Shown here piece by piece: positions 39,881 through 52,814 of a stretch of 64,000 nt of DNA. The number at the start of each line of letters is the position of its first letter. Within the stretch, counting starts at the first letter, position 1. The notes under the pieces are model-generated. The model saw only the letters and a program-made list of their open reading frames with translations. It was not told the DNA's origin and made no database searches. The stretch is from Rhynochetos jubatus. Lineage: Eukaryota > Chordata > Aves > Eurypygiformes > Rhynochetidae. The DNA is taken from assembly GCA_027574665.1 (NCBI GenBank), contig CM050648.1, forward strand, positions 38,968,700 through 39,032,699, in the 5' to 3' direction. A program made the translations under genes and the position numbers.

Positions 39881-39927
39881 TACACACTTTTCCATTAAGA
39901 TCTATGAAAATCTGCAGGTGTTTAATT
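39881..39927 (+). repeat. 47-bp direct repeat, copy B
   Basis: Second copy of the 38252-38298 segment, same orientation, 1,629 bases downstream, with two transition differences. Flanks are unrelated to those of copy A. Confidence 0.9.
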
Positions 39928-40309
39928 ACCTGCTCTCCCATTGTTCCCTGGCTGCAGCAAGAGTAGTTTGAACACTACCATGTAAAAATTAATGTGCAAT
40001 TTAACATAACGGTTATGCAGATGAAATGAAAACTTTCCCTAGTTTCTATTTTGTATGAAAAATCTCACACAAACAACCTGTAAGTTGCTTTTCACCAGAA
40101 AGTTGTTTAAATATTTTCATTAATTTCAAAACATTTCTGACTTACAGAAAAAGTATCACTATTACAATAATCATCATAAGACCATAAAATATCTGGAAAA
40201 ATACTATGAGGAAAACTACATCTCATGAAAACAGTTTAAATATACGCTCTTTTTCCCAAAGAGAAGGCAACTGTTCAATAAAATCTTATTTTAGGAGATC
40301 ATTGGAGTT

Positions 40310-41015
40310 TTCACAGAATCAAAGAGTGCTTGAAGTCAGAAGGGACCTCTGGAGGGCATCTGGTCCAACCTGCTGGCATTTCCCCAGGCGCAGGACTTTG
40401 CACTTCACCTTGTTGAACTCCATGAGGTTTCTGCCAGCCCATTTCTCCAGCCTGTTGAGGTCCCTCTGGAGGGCAGCCTTGCCCTCTGGCATGTCAGCCA
40501 CCTTGGTGTCGTCAGCAAATTTGCTGAGGGTGCACTCTGCCCCATCATCCAGATCACTAATGACGTTAAATGGTACTGAACCCATTATTGAACCCTGGGG
40601 TACACCACTGGTCACCGGCCTCCAGCTAGACCTGGTACCACTGATCACCACACTCTGGGCCCAGTCATTCAGCCACATTTCAATCCACCTCACTGCTCAC
40701 CCAGCCCACACATTAACAGCTTCTCTATGAGGATCTTACAGGAGATAGTGTCAAAGGTCTTACTGAAGTCTAGGCAGACAAGACCCACTGCCCTCCCTTC
40801 ATCTACAAGGCCACTCACTTCATCATAAAAGTTTGTCAATCTGGAAATCAGCCATGCTGACTACTCCTGACAATTTCCTCACCCTTAATGCACCTGAAAA
40901 CGGTTTCCAGGACTGGCTGCTCTATCGCTTTCCCAAGGATCAAGGAGAAGCTGTCTGGTCTGTAGTTTCCTGGGTGTTCTTTCTTGCCCTTCTTGAAGTC
41001 TTTCTAAATCTTTTC
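40310..41015 (-). mobile_element. CR1 LINE, 5'-truncated, large internal deletion
   Basis: The 3' end at about 40310 ('tcacagaatcaaagagtgct...agaagggacctctgg') is a CR1 3' UTR of a subfamily different from the copies at 13226 and 43768. After 'catctggtccaacc' near 40373 the sequence jumps directly into the RT palm, so the ORF2 C-terminal segment and most of the 3' UTR are missing. A minus-strand open stretch, 40319-40693, keeps '[11 protein letters not shown]' (motif B) and 'FADDTK' (motif C catalytic Asp pair, 40502-40519). Similarity continues upstream through the RT fingers region to about 41015, where the copy is truncated. An opposite-strand frame of 174 codons over the same DNA is a shadow. 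Non-functional. Confidence 0.92.
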
Positions 41016-43767
41016 CGTTAGAGTTTCATCAGTGTCAGAAGGACTCAGATAACACAGTTGGATGTTTTTGGCCAAGGACATTTAGTACCCTGGGCCTGAA
41101 CAAAATGCACAGGAAGTCAAGAATTCTGGGATTTCTTCTGGCACTGGTTCAAGATCCAAGCAGCTTTTTTGGCAGGCTTCTTATTTTTCTGTTTCATGCC
41201 TCATCCTTTCAAGGCAGACCCACAAAAAGCAAGCACTATTTAGCTGTCTTGTTCATGAACCTTGAAGTATCTTTACACATACGCACAAAGACTCAGAAGG
41301 TCATCCTGCTAAGTCTCTGTTAACTCCACCCACTGCTGGGTCTTTAGTACCATGCTTCACCTAAGATCAGTAGCCCAGGATCCACTGCTGAGAGCAGGCA
41401 TATGCTTTCTTTCCTTACAGAAGAGACCCCTCCTCTATTTCTAAAGCACTGTAGAGTGAAAAGACATCACATCTTTTGTGGAACAGCTCAGCAGTTAAAT
41501 GTCCTGTTCACAGCTCAGTGATACTTGTATTCATACCTCAGGTTCAGGTGTTAAATTCAGAGCATCACTCTCCAAGCCAAGAGGGGTTGAGGCACTCTCC
41601 ACCCTTGCCATAGAAGATATCCTACACTGCAAAAGCGAAATAACTTAGCTATGGAACTAGGGAAAGAGAGAGTGGGGATAACAACATGGAATAGTCTCCA
41701 GGACCCACCTGGATCTCTCCAAGGGAAGGAGTTCTAAGTTTCACTCACTGGTCCCTTCTAAATATTTTATTCAATCTTCTGAAGGAGAATTTTATCTAAT
41801 CAAAGCACCTCAGGATTTTTCAGTCTCTCTTCTGAGATTAGCACAAACTAACAGCTTGCATCTCAAGGGAACTGGATGTGATCCCTGTCTAAAGGGACAC
41901 AGATCGTTTATTTCAGTCAGGCCCAGCTCCTTGATGCAATGGTGAAGGACAATGTTATGTAGCACTTGCCATGATGCAAAGCACTGGTCCCATAGCATCT
42001 TGCAACCCCAATCCCAAAGCATATATTCTTCCTGAACCTTTCAAGATAGAGATTGTCACACCACTCCATCAGCATTACAGACAGACGAGTCTCTGAGCAA
42101 TCTGTATCTTTTGCAATCCTTTGTGAAAAGAGCTTGTGGCTTTCCAAGACATCCTGGAATATATTTTACAGTATTGTTGCCTACTTAGATAAAAGGGCAC
42201 AACTAGACTTTCACTCTGCTTATGTCCCTTAAGTGGAAATCACCTCCTAGCTCTCAAGATAGCTATGGCCATCAGTGGCAGATCGTTCCCAAACCTGTTG
42301 CACAAAGGTGAGATGGATGACACCAACTACTTTGTCAGCCTTACAGGCTTTTTGATCAAGGTACTTCTTTCCTGGTGTAGAGAGCACAGGTCCATCAACA
42401 TCATTACAGTTAGTGTTGCTAACTTAAGTTTTATGGAAGTTATTCACAGCTTTCCACATTACTGCATAGGAAGGCCCTCCTCATCTTGTTTCAAGATGGA
42501 TTTAGCTTTGTTCTGTCTGTGTTTCAGACTAACCAAATCAAAAACCTGGAAGCTGTATAGACCTGTCAGCAGGAGATTGCACCCAGTCTAATAATCTCCG
42601 TGACAACCTGCAAAGGACAACCCAGATATTCCCCAATTTAGGTTACAACCAGATTGCTATTAAGCTCCTTGACCTGGATGTAGCACAGTCTTTGCTGTTC
42701 GAGGCTGAATGTCGCTGTCAGGCCTGAAGAGTGCAAGTCCCAGGCTTCCCCACAATCTGTCTGACAACATGTGGATACTGCATGAGGCACTAGTAAAAAT
42801 CTAACAGCAGGAATTTCCTCCCCCTTTATACCTGCTGCTGTTCACCACCAACCCTGACCAGCTGAAAAGACATAATTTCATAGGAGGTTGCCAAATTTTG
42901 CTGATTTTGCTGAAGCAAATTGGCTTATGTAATTTTGATCTTTTCGCAAAGCTAAAAATACAAAAAAAAAAAAAGGGAGTGGAAGGGAGGTGATGAGGGA
43001 TGCATGTTGAGAGCTTTAAATATATAGAATAAAATTAAGAGAGCAATACTTGTATTTAGTAGCTGGAGGAACCTTATGGAGCATGAGAAAGAGAGAGACA
43101 AAGATTTAAATTCAATTCTTTTCTTTTCCTATTATGCAGGACTGCAGCATCAACAACCAGCAATTGAGAGAAGAGATACATCATTAAACTTATTTATAGC
43201 ATTAACTACTTTGCATTCATCCACACAAGTAAAACTGTAAAAAGAAGAAAAAATTATAAAGGGAGTGTGTGGTTCTTTCATTAGCTTGTCTGTAACGTTG
43301 GATTGGTCCATAAATTAATGTGTAAAAGAGGACAGAAAAAAAAAAAAAGAATTCAAAGCTTTGCCATTGTAATTACAGCTCTTTAAATATCAAAAGACAC
43401 AAAGAAAGATTCTTTTTGAAAAGACTACCGATTCTCTTGGCAAGCCACTATTAAATACTTGCATAAATCTACAGTCTGTATCCTGCAAGTTGAGGTGACA
43501 TTGCTATCATGGCTTACAGGTCTTTTCATGCAACTACTGGTGCACTTCAGTATTATGTATTTATTGTTATTTCATCAGGAAACCCTGATGAGGTAAGATA
43601 CCTTCCTTCTGTCAAGGGTGGAGGTCTAGGAAGCAGTAACTGAGAAAGGTAGTGGGAAAAAGGGCCTCAGTCTAAGGTCAGCTAATTAATGTGGGCTGTT
43701 CCAGACACAGACTCTGAAAACCTTTTTGGTACAACTCGGATATCCAGGGCCAGCTTCATCACAGATT
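41016..43767. other. Unassigned sequence between two CR1 copies
   Basis: The stretch 41040-42870 is slightly GC-richer than its surroundings and has a transcript- or repeat-like texture without a family I can name; open frames are short on both strands. From 42870 on, the DNA is AT-rich, with an A13-type tract near 42962 and an A12-type tract near 43337. The segment 43150-43420 is motif-rich (TAATTA-like and inverted CCAAT cores) and could be regulatory. No gene is supported. Confidence 0.45.
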
Positions 43768-44999
43768 TCATAGAATCACAGAACGGTTTGGGTTGGAAGG
43801 GACCTTAAAGACCATCCAGTTCCAACCCCCTGCCATGGGCAGGGACACCCTCCACTAGACCAGGTTGCTCAAAGCCTCATCCAGCCTGGCCTGGAACCAG
43901 GGATCAGGCACCCACAACTTCTCTGGGCAACCTGTTCCGGTACCTTACCACCCTCTCTGGGAGGAACTTCTTCCTGATGTCTAATCTAAATCTCCCTGCT
44001 TTCAATTAAAACTCATGACCCTTTGTCCTGTCACTACAGGCCCTTGTAAAAAGCCAGCCCCCAGCTTCCTTGCAGGCCCCTTCAGGTACTGGAAGGCTGC
44101 AATAAGGTCTCCCCGGAGCCTTCTCTTCTCCAGGCTGAACAAGCCCAACTCTCTCAGCCTGTCCCCATAGCAGAGGTGCTCCAGCCCTCTGAGCATCTTC
44201 GTGGCCTTCTCTGGACTCGCTCCAGCCAGTCGATATCCTTCTTATGCTGAGGGCTCCACAGCTGGACACAGCACTCCAGGTGGGGTCTCACGAGAGCAGA
44301 GTAGAGGGGGAGAATCCCCTCCCTCGACCTGCTGGCCACACTTCTCCTGGTACAGTCCAGGATACGGTTGGCTTTCTGGGCTGCCAGCGCACACTGCCGG
44401 CTCACGTTCAGCTTTTCGCCCACCGGTACCCCCAAGTCCTTCTCCTCAGGGCTGCTCTCGATCCATTCTCCACCCAGCCTGTACTTGTGCTTGGGATTTT
44501 CCTGACTCAGGTGCAGGACCTTGCACAGGCCCACCTCTCCAGTCTGTCAGGGTCCCTCTGGAATGGCATCCCTTCCCCCCGTGTTGACCATACAACACAG
44601 CTTGACATTGTCAGCAACTTGATGAGGGTGCAGTCAATCCCACCATCCATGTCACTGACAAAGATGTTGAACAGACCAGGTCCTGATACCGACCCCTTAG
44701 GAACACCATTTGTCACTGGTCTGCACTCAGACATTGAGTTGTTGACCACAACTCTCTGAGTGCAACCATCATGCCACAAGCAGTCCGCCCATCAAAACCA
44801 TACCTCTCTAATTTAGAGACAAGAATGTCATGCGGGACGCTGTTGAACACTATGCATAAGTCCAGGTAGATGACAACAGTTGTCCTTCCTTTATCAGGCC
44901 AAGGTCGTGACCCCATCGTAGACGATCTGCCCTTGGTGAAGCCATGTTGGCTGTCACCAATCACCTCATCATTTTCTGTTTACCAGTAGCTCCTCCATA
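43768..44999 (-). mobile_element. CR1 LINE, 5'-truncated, longest younger copy
   Basis: It begins with 'tcatagaatcacagaacgg' and the standard avian 3' UTR 'gttggaagggaccttaaaga', then continues through ORF2 without a large gap. Minus-strand pieces include the diagnostic CR1 ORF2 C-terminus ('YSALVRPHLECCVQLWSP', within 44154-44534), a degenerate motif B ('NGVPKGSVSGPGLF', within 44507-44779) and a degenerate motif A ('[13 protein letters not shown]', within 44713-44964). The FADD box is destroyed by small changes near 44610-44625, and the frame shifts several times. The 5' truncation falls near 44999, within the palm/fingers region. Several plus-strand open frames over 44201-44759 are shadows. 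Family members are retrotransposons that copy their RNA by target-primed reverse transcription; this one is inactive. Confidence 0.95.
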
Positions 45000-47900
45000 A
45001 GACAGTCCCTGTGCAAGTACCGTGTCACACCAGCAGACATGTGGCCACATCCCTCTGTCTTCCTGTCCACACAGTTTTTGGCCCCAGAAAGCCACCAAAA
45101 ATACCAGACAAAATATACTAGTAAAACACCCTCTAATATGCAGAGCAAAGTGGATTTTTCAAGGGGCTGTCTGTTCCCTCTGGATGCAGCCTAACAGCTC
45201 TCAGGCTGCCCAGCAGAAGTTGCCCTGTTGATGCTTAATAGCCCCAGACAGATCCTGTGCAGAGCACAGCAGCATTAAGCCTTGGCAGTAGCACAGTCTG
45301 CCATCTGATTTGACCCTTCCAAACAAAAGCCATGGCACAGCTCATCACATAGACAGTGGTAGTAGCGAGTGCTTTGCTGAATCACAATGACTTTTCCTCA
45401 GCTCCTCAGAACATAAGCCAATGCCCAGAAACAGGCACCTGCAGGACCATTTTTATGAAGCTGGGGACCCTGGGTGTCTGGGTGCTCTCCTCATCTTGGT
45501 CCTCAAACATGCAGTCAGAGTAGACCAGATGAGGCACCATCCCTTCTCACTTCCAGGTATTAATTATTATTTTTAAGGGTAATTCTGCTGCACAGCAGGG
45601 AGGAAAGTACAGTGTGACCTGGTTGGTTCCCCAGCAGAAATGACCTGGACTACGGGAGGGAAACAGGAAAGGACCATCTTAGCCTTCATTGCTGGGACAT
45701 GGCAGAAACGTACACTCTAGAAGTAGTGTGGGGCACAACACAGAGAGCTTCTTACCATAGCTCATACTCAGGTCTTGCGGGTGAAACAATTACTAAGTGC
45801 AATGAATTTACAAACACAGTTACAGAGGTTGGGCAGAGTCTTTGTCAGTGGTTCACATTTGAAGCAAACTGGATTTAAGATTCAGTGGGAAGAAAAGCAG
45901 TTGCTATGACAAATGTCCTAACCATCAAAAATATCCAGTACTTTTTCCACTAACTTGCCTGTTAGTAATGAAGAAAAAGTTCAAGAGCATACCCTTGAGG
46001 TAGATTGTATTGCCTACTTCTAAGATTGACTTGACACCATTTAGTACAACCTATGCGCATTCTTCTTCACAAGCTAACAAGCCAATTAATTATGAAAGGC
46101 AACAGGTTTTGGCCTAAAGCCAAATTACAGTGGTGTCATTAGTCTGTGCTTTGCAACAAAATCAAGAGTTCTGTCTGGATTACAGTCTCTGAAATCTTCA
46201 GTTCAATGATACTGTGCTGTAGGACTCCAAGTAGGTGCTGACACTTATACACACATCATACTAGTAAGGACAATGATAGCAATAATCATCCCATATTTGT
46301 AAAGGATTTTTCATCTTTAAGTATTCAGAATCCCTTTGTAAAAATGTGACCTCAAACCAACAAGCCTCTCCTGTGCATCTGCCCACGTGAAGATGAAGGG
46401 ACCTAGGCTAATACATACAGTTCAGCCTGCAGGCTGCCTATCCACCAGTGACGTCCCTACCCCTAATCCCCCCACAGCCTACCCCTGCTCTTAGTATTGC
46501 CCCCATCTCTGAATGGCCTTACCTCTGGTTCTGTGCAGATTATTCCTAAAGACTGATGGCTCACAAATATAACTTGAAGGAACAGTGTTTTGAGAAAAGA
46601 TGTGAAGGCTGCATACATGAATATTCTTTTTTTTAATGAAGATGATACTTATTTTATACTTAAATTAGAATGTTACACTAAACCCCAGATCTGTTGGCAT
46701 TGCAATATACATGTTAAAACTATACACGCACAGGAAAAAAAAAATCAATAAACTCTAAAGCAGAGACATGATTTCAAGCAAGATGGTGATCCCCTAAAGA
46801 TTTTGCCCAATTAGGCTGTACCTCTAACATTATACTTTTAGGTCTCCCTCCTGAGATATCTTCACTTTCCAGCCCATTTCATCACTCAGCACTGCTGTCC
46901 TACCCCCTGGAGTAACTTGCTGAATTGCTGAGCAGGCAGAAGCTGCCATGAGCCTCCCAACCCATCGGTGCACCATGCGTGGCCGAGTGATACGAGTGAG
47001 CTGGCTGCAGCAAGACAAACAAATGGCTTTACTCATAAATTGTAAAAGCTCAGTCTGAATTTCATTCAGTATTATTATAACGCATCATACCTTAAGCCAG
47101 CAGGATTAATGGCTCCTCTAGTCTGATTTCTGTATAATGTGAAACAATGGGAATTCACCCTGTGACTTCAGTGGTGCTATTGCTGCTTCTGATAAAATAT
47201 TACACAAACATAGTAAGGAAACCAATAGAAAACACCTGAGGTGTCTATCTATGTTAAAGTTTTATTACTTCTGGGATCTCAAAAGGCTTAGGAAACATCA
47301 CTGAACATTGTCTCATACATACTCGTGAAAGGGTAACATAATAAAACCCGGTCAAACAACATTGAATATTAAATTTAATGTAAAGTATGTAAAAGAAATA
47401 CAGGAGGTGTTGGAAGAATTATTAAAAGACGAGTAACTGTACTTGTGATTGTGGGGTTTCTGGTGAGGTTTGGTGAAGGGTTTTGGGTTTTTTTTCTTTT
47501 TTTAACTGGCATACAAAATCATTTTACATCCAAGGAAAGACGCAACTAATTTTCCTCATTTTTTTTTTCTGACTAAATTTGGAGCAGCTGAGAGGTTGGT
47601 TATTTCTAAGCATCTTTAAAAATGAACTTATAATGTTGCCATCTGTTGGCATATGACAGATACAGCATCCAACTATTCCAGACAGAGTCACAAAGATGCA
47701 GAAAATTAAAGGGACAGATGTGAGAAATACATGCTCTCATTTGGTTCCAGTGTTCACATCTGTTCTCCTCAAAGATTTTTCAATCATATAAATCTATCCT
47801 CAGAAGCTAGTACCTTGAAATGTTATGGCATTTCTGCTAATCGTAAAAAGCATATCCTAGTAGAGTTTACTGCATCACTGGATTCATAAAAATCTGGTTT

Positions 47901-49929
47901 CCATCAACAGGACAAAAAGTACATAGCAACATTACTTGCCTGCTTAAGTTCCCTTTCTTCGCAAATCACGAGCAAAAGGGTAGGTGACTGATCCAGCTGT
48001 AACAGAACTGCAAGCACACAATTTCAACAGGTATCTGCACATAATGTATGTTTACACAACACTGAAAGGAAACCAGTGTCTCTTCCTAATGGTCATTGCA
48101 CACTGCCCTGTCCCTGGTTTGATCACCATCAGCGTTACCCCTGTGCTGCTGGTGGAAAGGCATTTCTTGTCACTGTAACAGTTGCCAGCTGTTTCAAGCA
48201 CATCTGTCTTCACTGGCAACGTCACTCATTTCATTTTACAGTGTTTTTGACAGGCTGGCTGCTAATGCTTTCATCAACCATAACGATTTTCCCCTCTCCT
48301 TGTTTCCCTGTCCCAGCCCCTCTACTCACATTGTACCAGTCCTCTCTGGCCCTGTAAGTCCCTTCACCATACAGGATGGTGTGAGACCCCACTGCTCCTC
48401 ACGGGCAGAAGATGAAGGAACCACAAAAGCAGACAGTTATTCCTCCCTCTCCTACCTTCTTCTACCTGTTACGCCTCTCTGTCTTTGAACTTCAACCTCG
48501 CATATCATTTTCATCCAAGCAGGATTAGAAAGCACATTTCCCCCACACCCCATCATCCTGTTCATTACTGGGGACTAAAGGTACCTGCAGATTTGTAACA
48601 CACACACATACACTTCCACGGGGGAACTTGTACCTCCTTTTTTATTCACAGATAGGTGTTAATGACGAATAGAGAAATACTGCTCATGGTCTTTTTTCCC
48701 CTTGGATGCAGTGACCCCTTTTTGCCTTAAGTCCAACATACCTCCTCTCTAATGTACTATACAAATTCTCTCTCAAAATGGCAATGCCATCAAAAATTAA
48801 AATGCATGGTACAAAGCAAACAATATTGGAGCTACATAAGCATGCTGAGAATTCACGTGAACAGTTTTCAGTATTTACAGAAAGCATTGACTGATACAGT
48901 TCGCTGGCCCCGTGAGCACTATGTTAAATCATTAAATTGTGAGCAGTCTTTATTTGTATTGCAATAATATTCTGTATCCCCAGCCCAGAACCCTGGTGTG
49001 CTCAGTGCTGTACAAACAACCACCAAATCATGATCTGCATTTGAGCATGTGATTTGTTTGGTTTTTTTTTTAAGAACTGACAACTTTGACAACTCCCCAT
49101 TTTTCTACATATTTTCAGTTATTTTGAAGCATAAAATGACCTGCAGACTGCAAGTGGAAGTCAGAATCCCTCCACACATTTCCTGTGTGAAACATGGAAA
49201 TAAGTTGAAGAGCCTAACTATTGCATATTTCAGAAAGGCCAGTAGCCTATATGAATTTCACAATACATGTGCAATTACCTGCTTGGCTTGAGCTGATAAG
49301 AGATACTTGTCAAAAGGACTGTTTGGTGCCTCTTGCTCCCCAGGAAAATTAGTGTGAAAACATAACAGAAAAATCTTTTCCACAGAAACATTCTGAATTT
49401 AAGACCAAAGCATTTTTTGATAGCAGCTGGTACTTCTCACTGCCTCTCTAAGCATGATAGAAACTTGAAAACAACAACAGAGTAACCACAACTCCTTAAG
49501 TTTCAGATGTCAGTAAATCATAGGACCAGTGATTTAATGTATCCCTTCTGTGGGTTGCCTGCAGCTTAAATCTTGTGGCCACACAGCAGGGCCATAATTT
49601 GTATTGCCAGGAGAAGCAAACCCAGGGGACAATGAAAAAGACAGTAAAAGTAAGTAAAATTAAGTCTGTCATGTCTTATGTGGAGTCTCTCAGAAGTATT
49701 TTGTCTCATATTTAATTACACTTAAAAGTAAATTATATTCATGTGCTTGTTAAAATTCAGTCAGAAAATGGGGTTAGGCTAGGATTTATTACAGAGAAAT
49801 GTGCACTTGCAATATATGACATGAAATTTTCAAGCACCTTTTCCTTGCAGATAGAGTCAAGGTACGCTTTTGGCATGTGAAGGAAGAAAATATCACCTAT
49901 GTCATCTTCCACAGAACAGAAAAAGAACA

Positions 49930-50370
49930 CTAGTCATCTCAACCACCTCCTACTTGACTTCCATGATAACATCCCTCACTACTTCCCTCTCTATATAGCC
50001 AATCATTTTTCCAGTTCCTAAAACCTTATTTTTGCAAACATTTTGACCACACTCATTCAGTCTTTACCTCACTGACCCTCTACTCAACTTCTTGTCACCT
50101 CATTTAAATGTTTTGCCTACTTTCCCCTGAGCTCTTTTCTTGTCTTGTCCTCCCTCCTTCACTTCTGGAAATAAATTCAAAAGCTGATCTAGGTTTAGCC
50201 ATTTCTCAGCCATTTTCATGTTCTCATCCATGCTGATAATTTGGTGCAAGAACTCCCACTTGACCCAATTACTCCCTGTCTCTCACATTCCTTCTCAAAT
50301 GAGTTTTTTTCTAAATTAACTCCAGGACTTTGAAGAATAGCTACTCAACAGCACGTTTCTTTCCTTCACT
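49930..50370. other. Pyrimidine-rich block on the plus strand
   Basis: The plus strand is visibly C/T-rich over about 440 bases, with many 'cctc', 'ttcc' and 'cact' words and few G runs. It holds no long open frame and no recognised repeat. A decayed repeat of unknown family or transcription-linked skew would both fit. Confidence 0.35.
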
Positions 50371-51004
50371 CAAAGTCCTAGCTATAGTAGAGATTAATGC
50401 CACCTAAATTTAGTCAACAGACCAAAAAGCCTACATTGAAAGTCTAGGTGCAGTAGGCCAGAGCCTAGTAGTTTTTAACTTCTTTACACAACAAAAATGA
50501 AAGAGCTTCTGGGAGTTGCTTCCATATTCTAGAGACCCAAGTCATGACTGGAGGCTAACTGCCACTTTCCCTCCATTGACTAGGAAGCTGGCTCCTGACA
50601 TAGGTGGGATGAAGCTGAGCTGATGCCTTCAAGAGCTTTTGAGAAATGCTTGGTGCACTTCAGAAATAAGGTGTTACATAAAAAAGAGAGTCATCATGGT
50701 ATCAGACTTCAGCTGCATTAAAAAGAGCAGCAGAAACAACAACTGAATTTATGAGGCACCCTATTCTGTCAGTCTGTGCTAATCAGTATCGCGTCTCGCC
50801 TACTGTGTCAGGGACATAGGCAGAGAAACACTCGATTTTCTGAATCCTGCCAAGGTACAAGCACAAATAAGGTACTGGGATGCTTGGAACTTCCAAAATT
50901 GTTTTAATTTTCACCTTGCATTGAATGAAATTTTATAATTTTTAAGTAGCATTCAAAAATCAAGAAACTTTTAGAGACCCATTCATTTCAGGTTTAGAGC
51001 AGTT

Positions 51005-51024
51005 GGGGGGGGGGGGGGGGGGGG
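51005..51024 (+). repeat. G20 homopolymer
   Basis: Twenty uninterrupted G. It can form stacked G structures and is prone to length error in sequencing, so its true length is uncertain. Confidence 0.9.
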
Positions 51025-52799
51025 TTCAGGGCGAGGCTGAAATATTTACTTTCTGGCATCTGTATGTTGATGGTCATGACTCATCAGCAGAGCACGTTGT
51101 GGGAATAGCACGCCCTTCTAGTCCTGACCTAAGTGCGAGGAGGCTGTGGAGTCAGGATCACATCACAGGAGATGGAACAAGACCCACATCTGCTCATGCA
51201 AACATGGGGTTAGCCACTCATTGTATCCTCCTCTGATAAAGCCACTCCTGATCAATGCAGAGTGATGCACCCTTAGAAATTAAAAGTTACCAAAACAGGT
51301 TGATTTCAAATCCTGCATCATGATACAAACAGATTTTTTACAGGACTCATCTATAAACCAGAAAACATTCATCTGGCCATTTCTAAAAATAAAACCGCTT
51401 GCAGTTGCTCAATGCTCCTATGTCACTAGGGAAAGGATGAGTAAAAAGTACTTCTGCTTATTGTATTAATATCCATTTTTGTTAATACCCAAGATGGTAT
51501 TGTTTCACACACTAGAAAGTAATTGCCAAAACCATGCTTTCCAAAACGTAACCATTGATCAGAAAGTGCTGATGAGATGAATCAACTTATGCAGGCCAAG
51601 GAGAAATATGTTCATAATCCCCTCGCAGCTGGAAGAGGCTGAGTACACAGCAGCCTGCAAACGGTTGTAGCAAAGCCCTTTTTTCTGGCAGTTTTCAAAC
51701 ACTCCTACACCACTGCCACCTGCTGGCAAACATAAAATGCAAGCTTCACTTCAAAAAGAAAAATTTAAAAAGTTTGTAGTGTTTAACCAGGAAGTTACAA
51801 GTCTGGAAAAGGAAGCATGGCTGGAAGTAATGCACTTGCCAGGTCCAGGGCTGTAGCAAAGCACCTGCCCTCACCACACCACTGGAGAGAGCTCAAGCTT
51901 GGAAAGCCCATCGCCTTCTGCCACGGCATCAGCAGCACTGAGAAATGTCACTGCTCCCTTCAAATCCATTCTCCTCTCAAGAAAAATCAAGTCTTAAATG
52001 TTCCTTCGTCAAAGATGATAACAAAGTTCTGATTGACTGTTATGGGAGTTGCAGGTGATACTTAAAAAGCAGTGACCTGTTGGATAATACTTTTTTGTTT
52101 GTTTTTAAACCATTAAGATATGTGATCAAAAGAAGAAACAAAGAAGATATCACAACAATTTCTTCATCTAGCTATTCAATTTAGATTTGCCATTAAATGC
52201 AGAGGAGTCTCTGTTGACAGGCACAGCAATACGTGACAGAGACCTCAACAGACTTTCCTGGCAGCTTTTTGAGAGCCAAAAGTGCTACATAATTAGCATA
52301 AAACATTTACAGTGCAAGTGCTTTATGATTTGCCCTGGTCAAAGGGTAGATCAGATGTTCAATACAGATTGGAACACTAGCAGCGAGTTTCTCTATGCAT
52401 TTCTTTGGGATTAACTGAGGAGAAGGAAAAACATTACGTTCTGAAAATCCAATTATCAGCCCCAACACCAGAGCATCCTACACAGCTCTAGAACTGTTTA
52501 AAATTTATCAACAAAATAAAAGAGCATTTAGATAGGATAGAAAAATAATAAAAATAATAATAATTACAACTATTAGCAAACAAGGCCAACTCTGGAAAAA
52601 ATGTAGGTTTTGTGATTTAATGAGTCTTCAGGATTTTTTATTAGAACAAGATTGCGCCTTAGGAAACAAACAACCACCCCAAAACTTTAATCTATAAATT
52701 GACACATCGGCATTATTTGTATTATGACAGGATCTTGGCAATTTGGTTATGGACCAGAACCCCTTTTAGCAGTAAGACCATACAGAAACCTACGGAGGT

Positions 52800-52814
52800 G
52801 GGGGGGGGGGGGGG
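52800..52814 (+). repeat. G15 homopolymer
   Basis: Fifteen uninterrupted G, 1.8 kb from the G20 run and on the same strand. Length may be unreliable. Confidence 0.9.

Larger units (their letters stand above)
37401..40309. other. Gene-free unique DNA with CpG patch and paired repeats
   Basis: No certain gene. It contains the CpG-rich patch 37854-38203, the two 47-bp repeats at 38252 and 39881, a (gtt)n-like run near 37505, mixed T/A homopolymers near 37563-37590 and an A19 tract at 39353-39371. The remainder is unremarkable AT-rich sequence. Confidence 0.5.

Noticed and set aside
40206-40730. 174-codon plus-strand open frame
   Set aside because: It is the antisense shadow of the CR1 ORF2 reverse transcriptase on the minus strand.
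41488-41560. 'cagctcagcagttaa' followed by 'aggttcaggtg' resembles tRNA A and B boxes of a SINE
   Set aside because: Spacing and surrounding sequence do not fold as a tRNA, and no CR1-like tail or poly-A end follows, as a tRNA-derived bird SINE would have.
44201-44759. Two long overlapping plus-strand open frames (128 and 171 codons)
   Set aside because: Antisense shadows of CR1 ORF2; the minus strand carries the diagnostic RT and C-terminal motifs.
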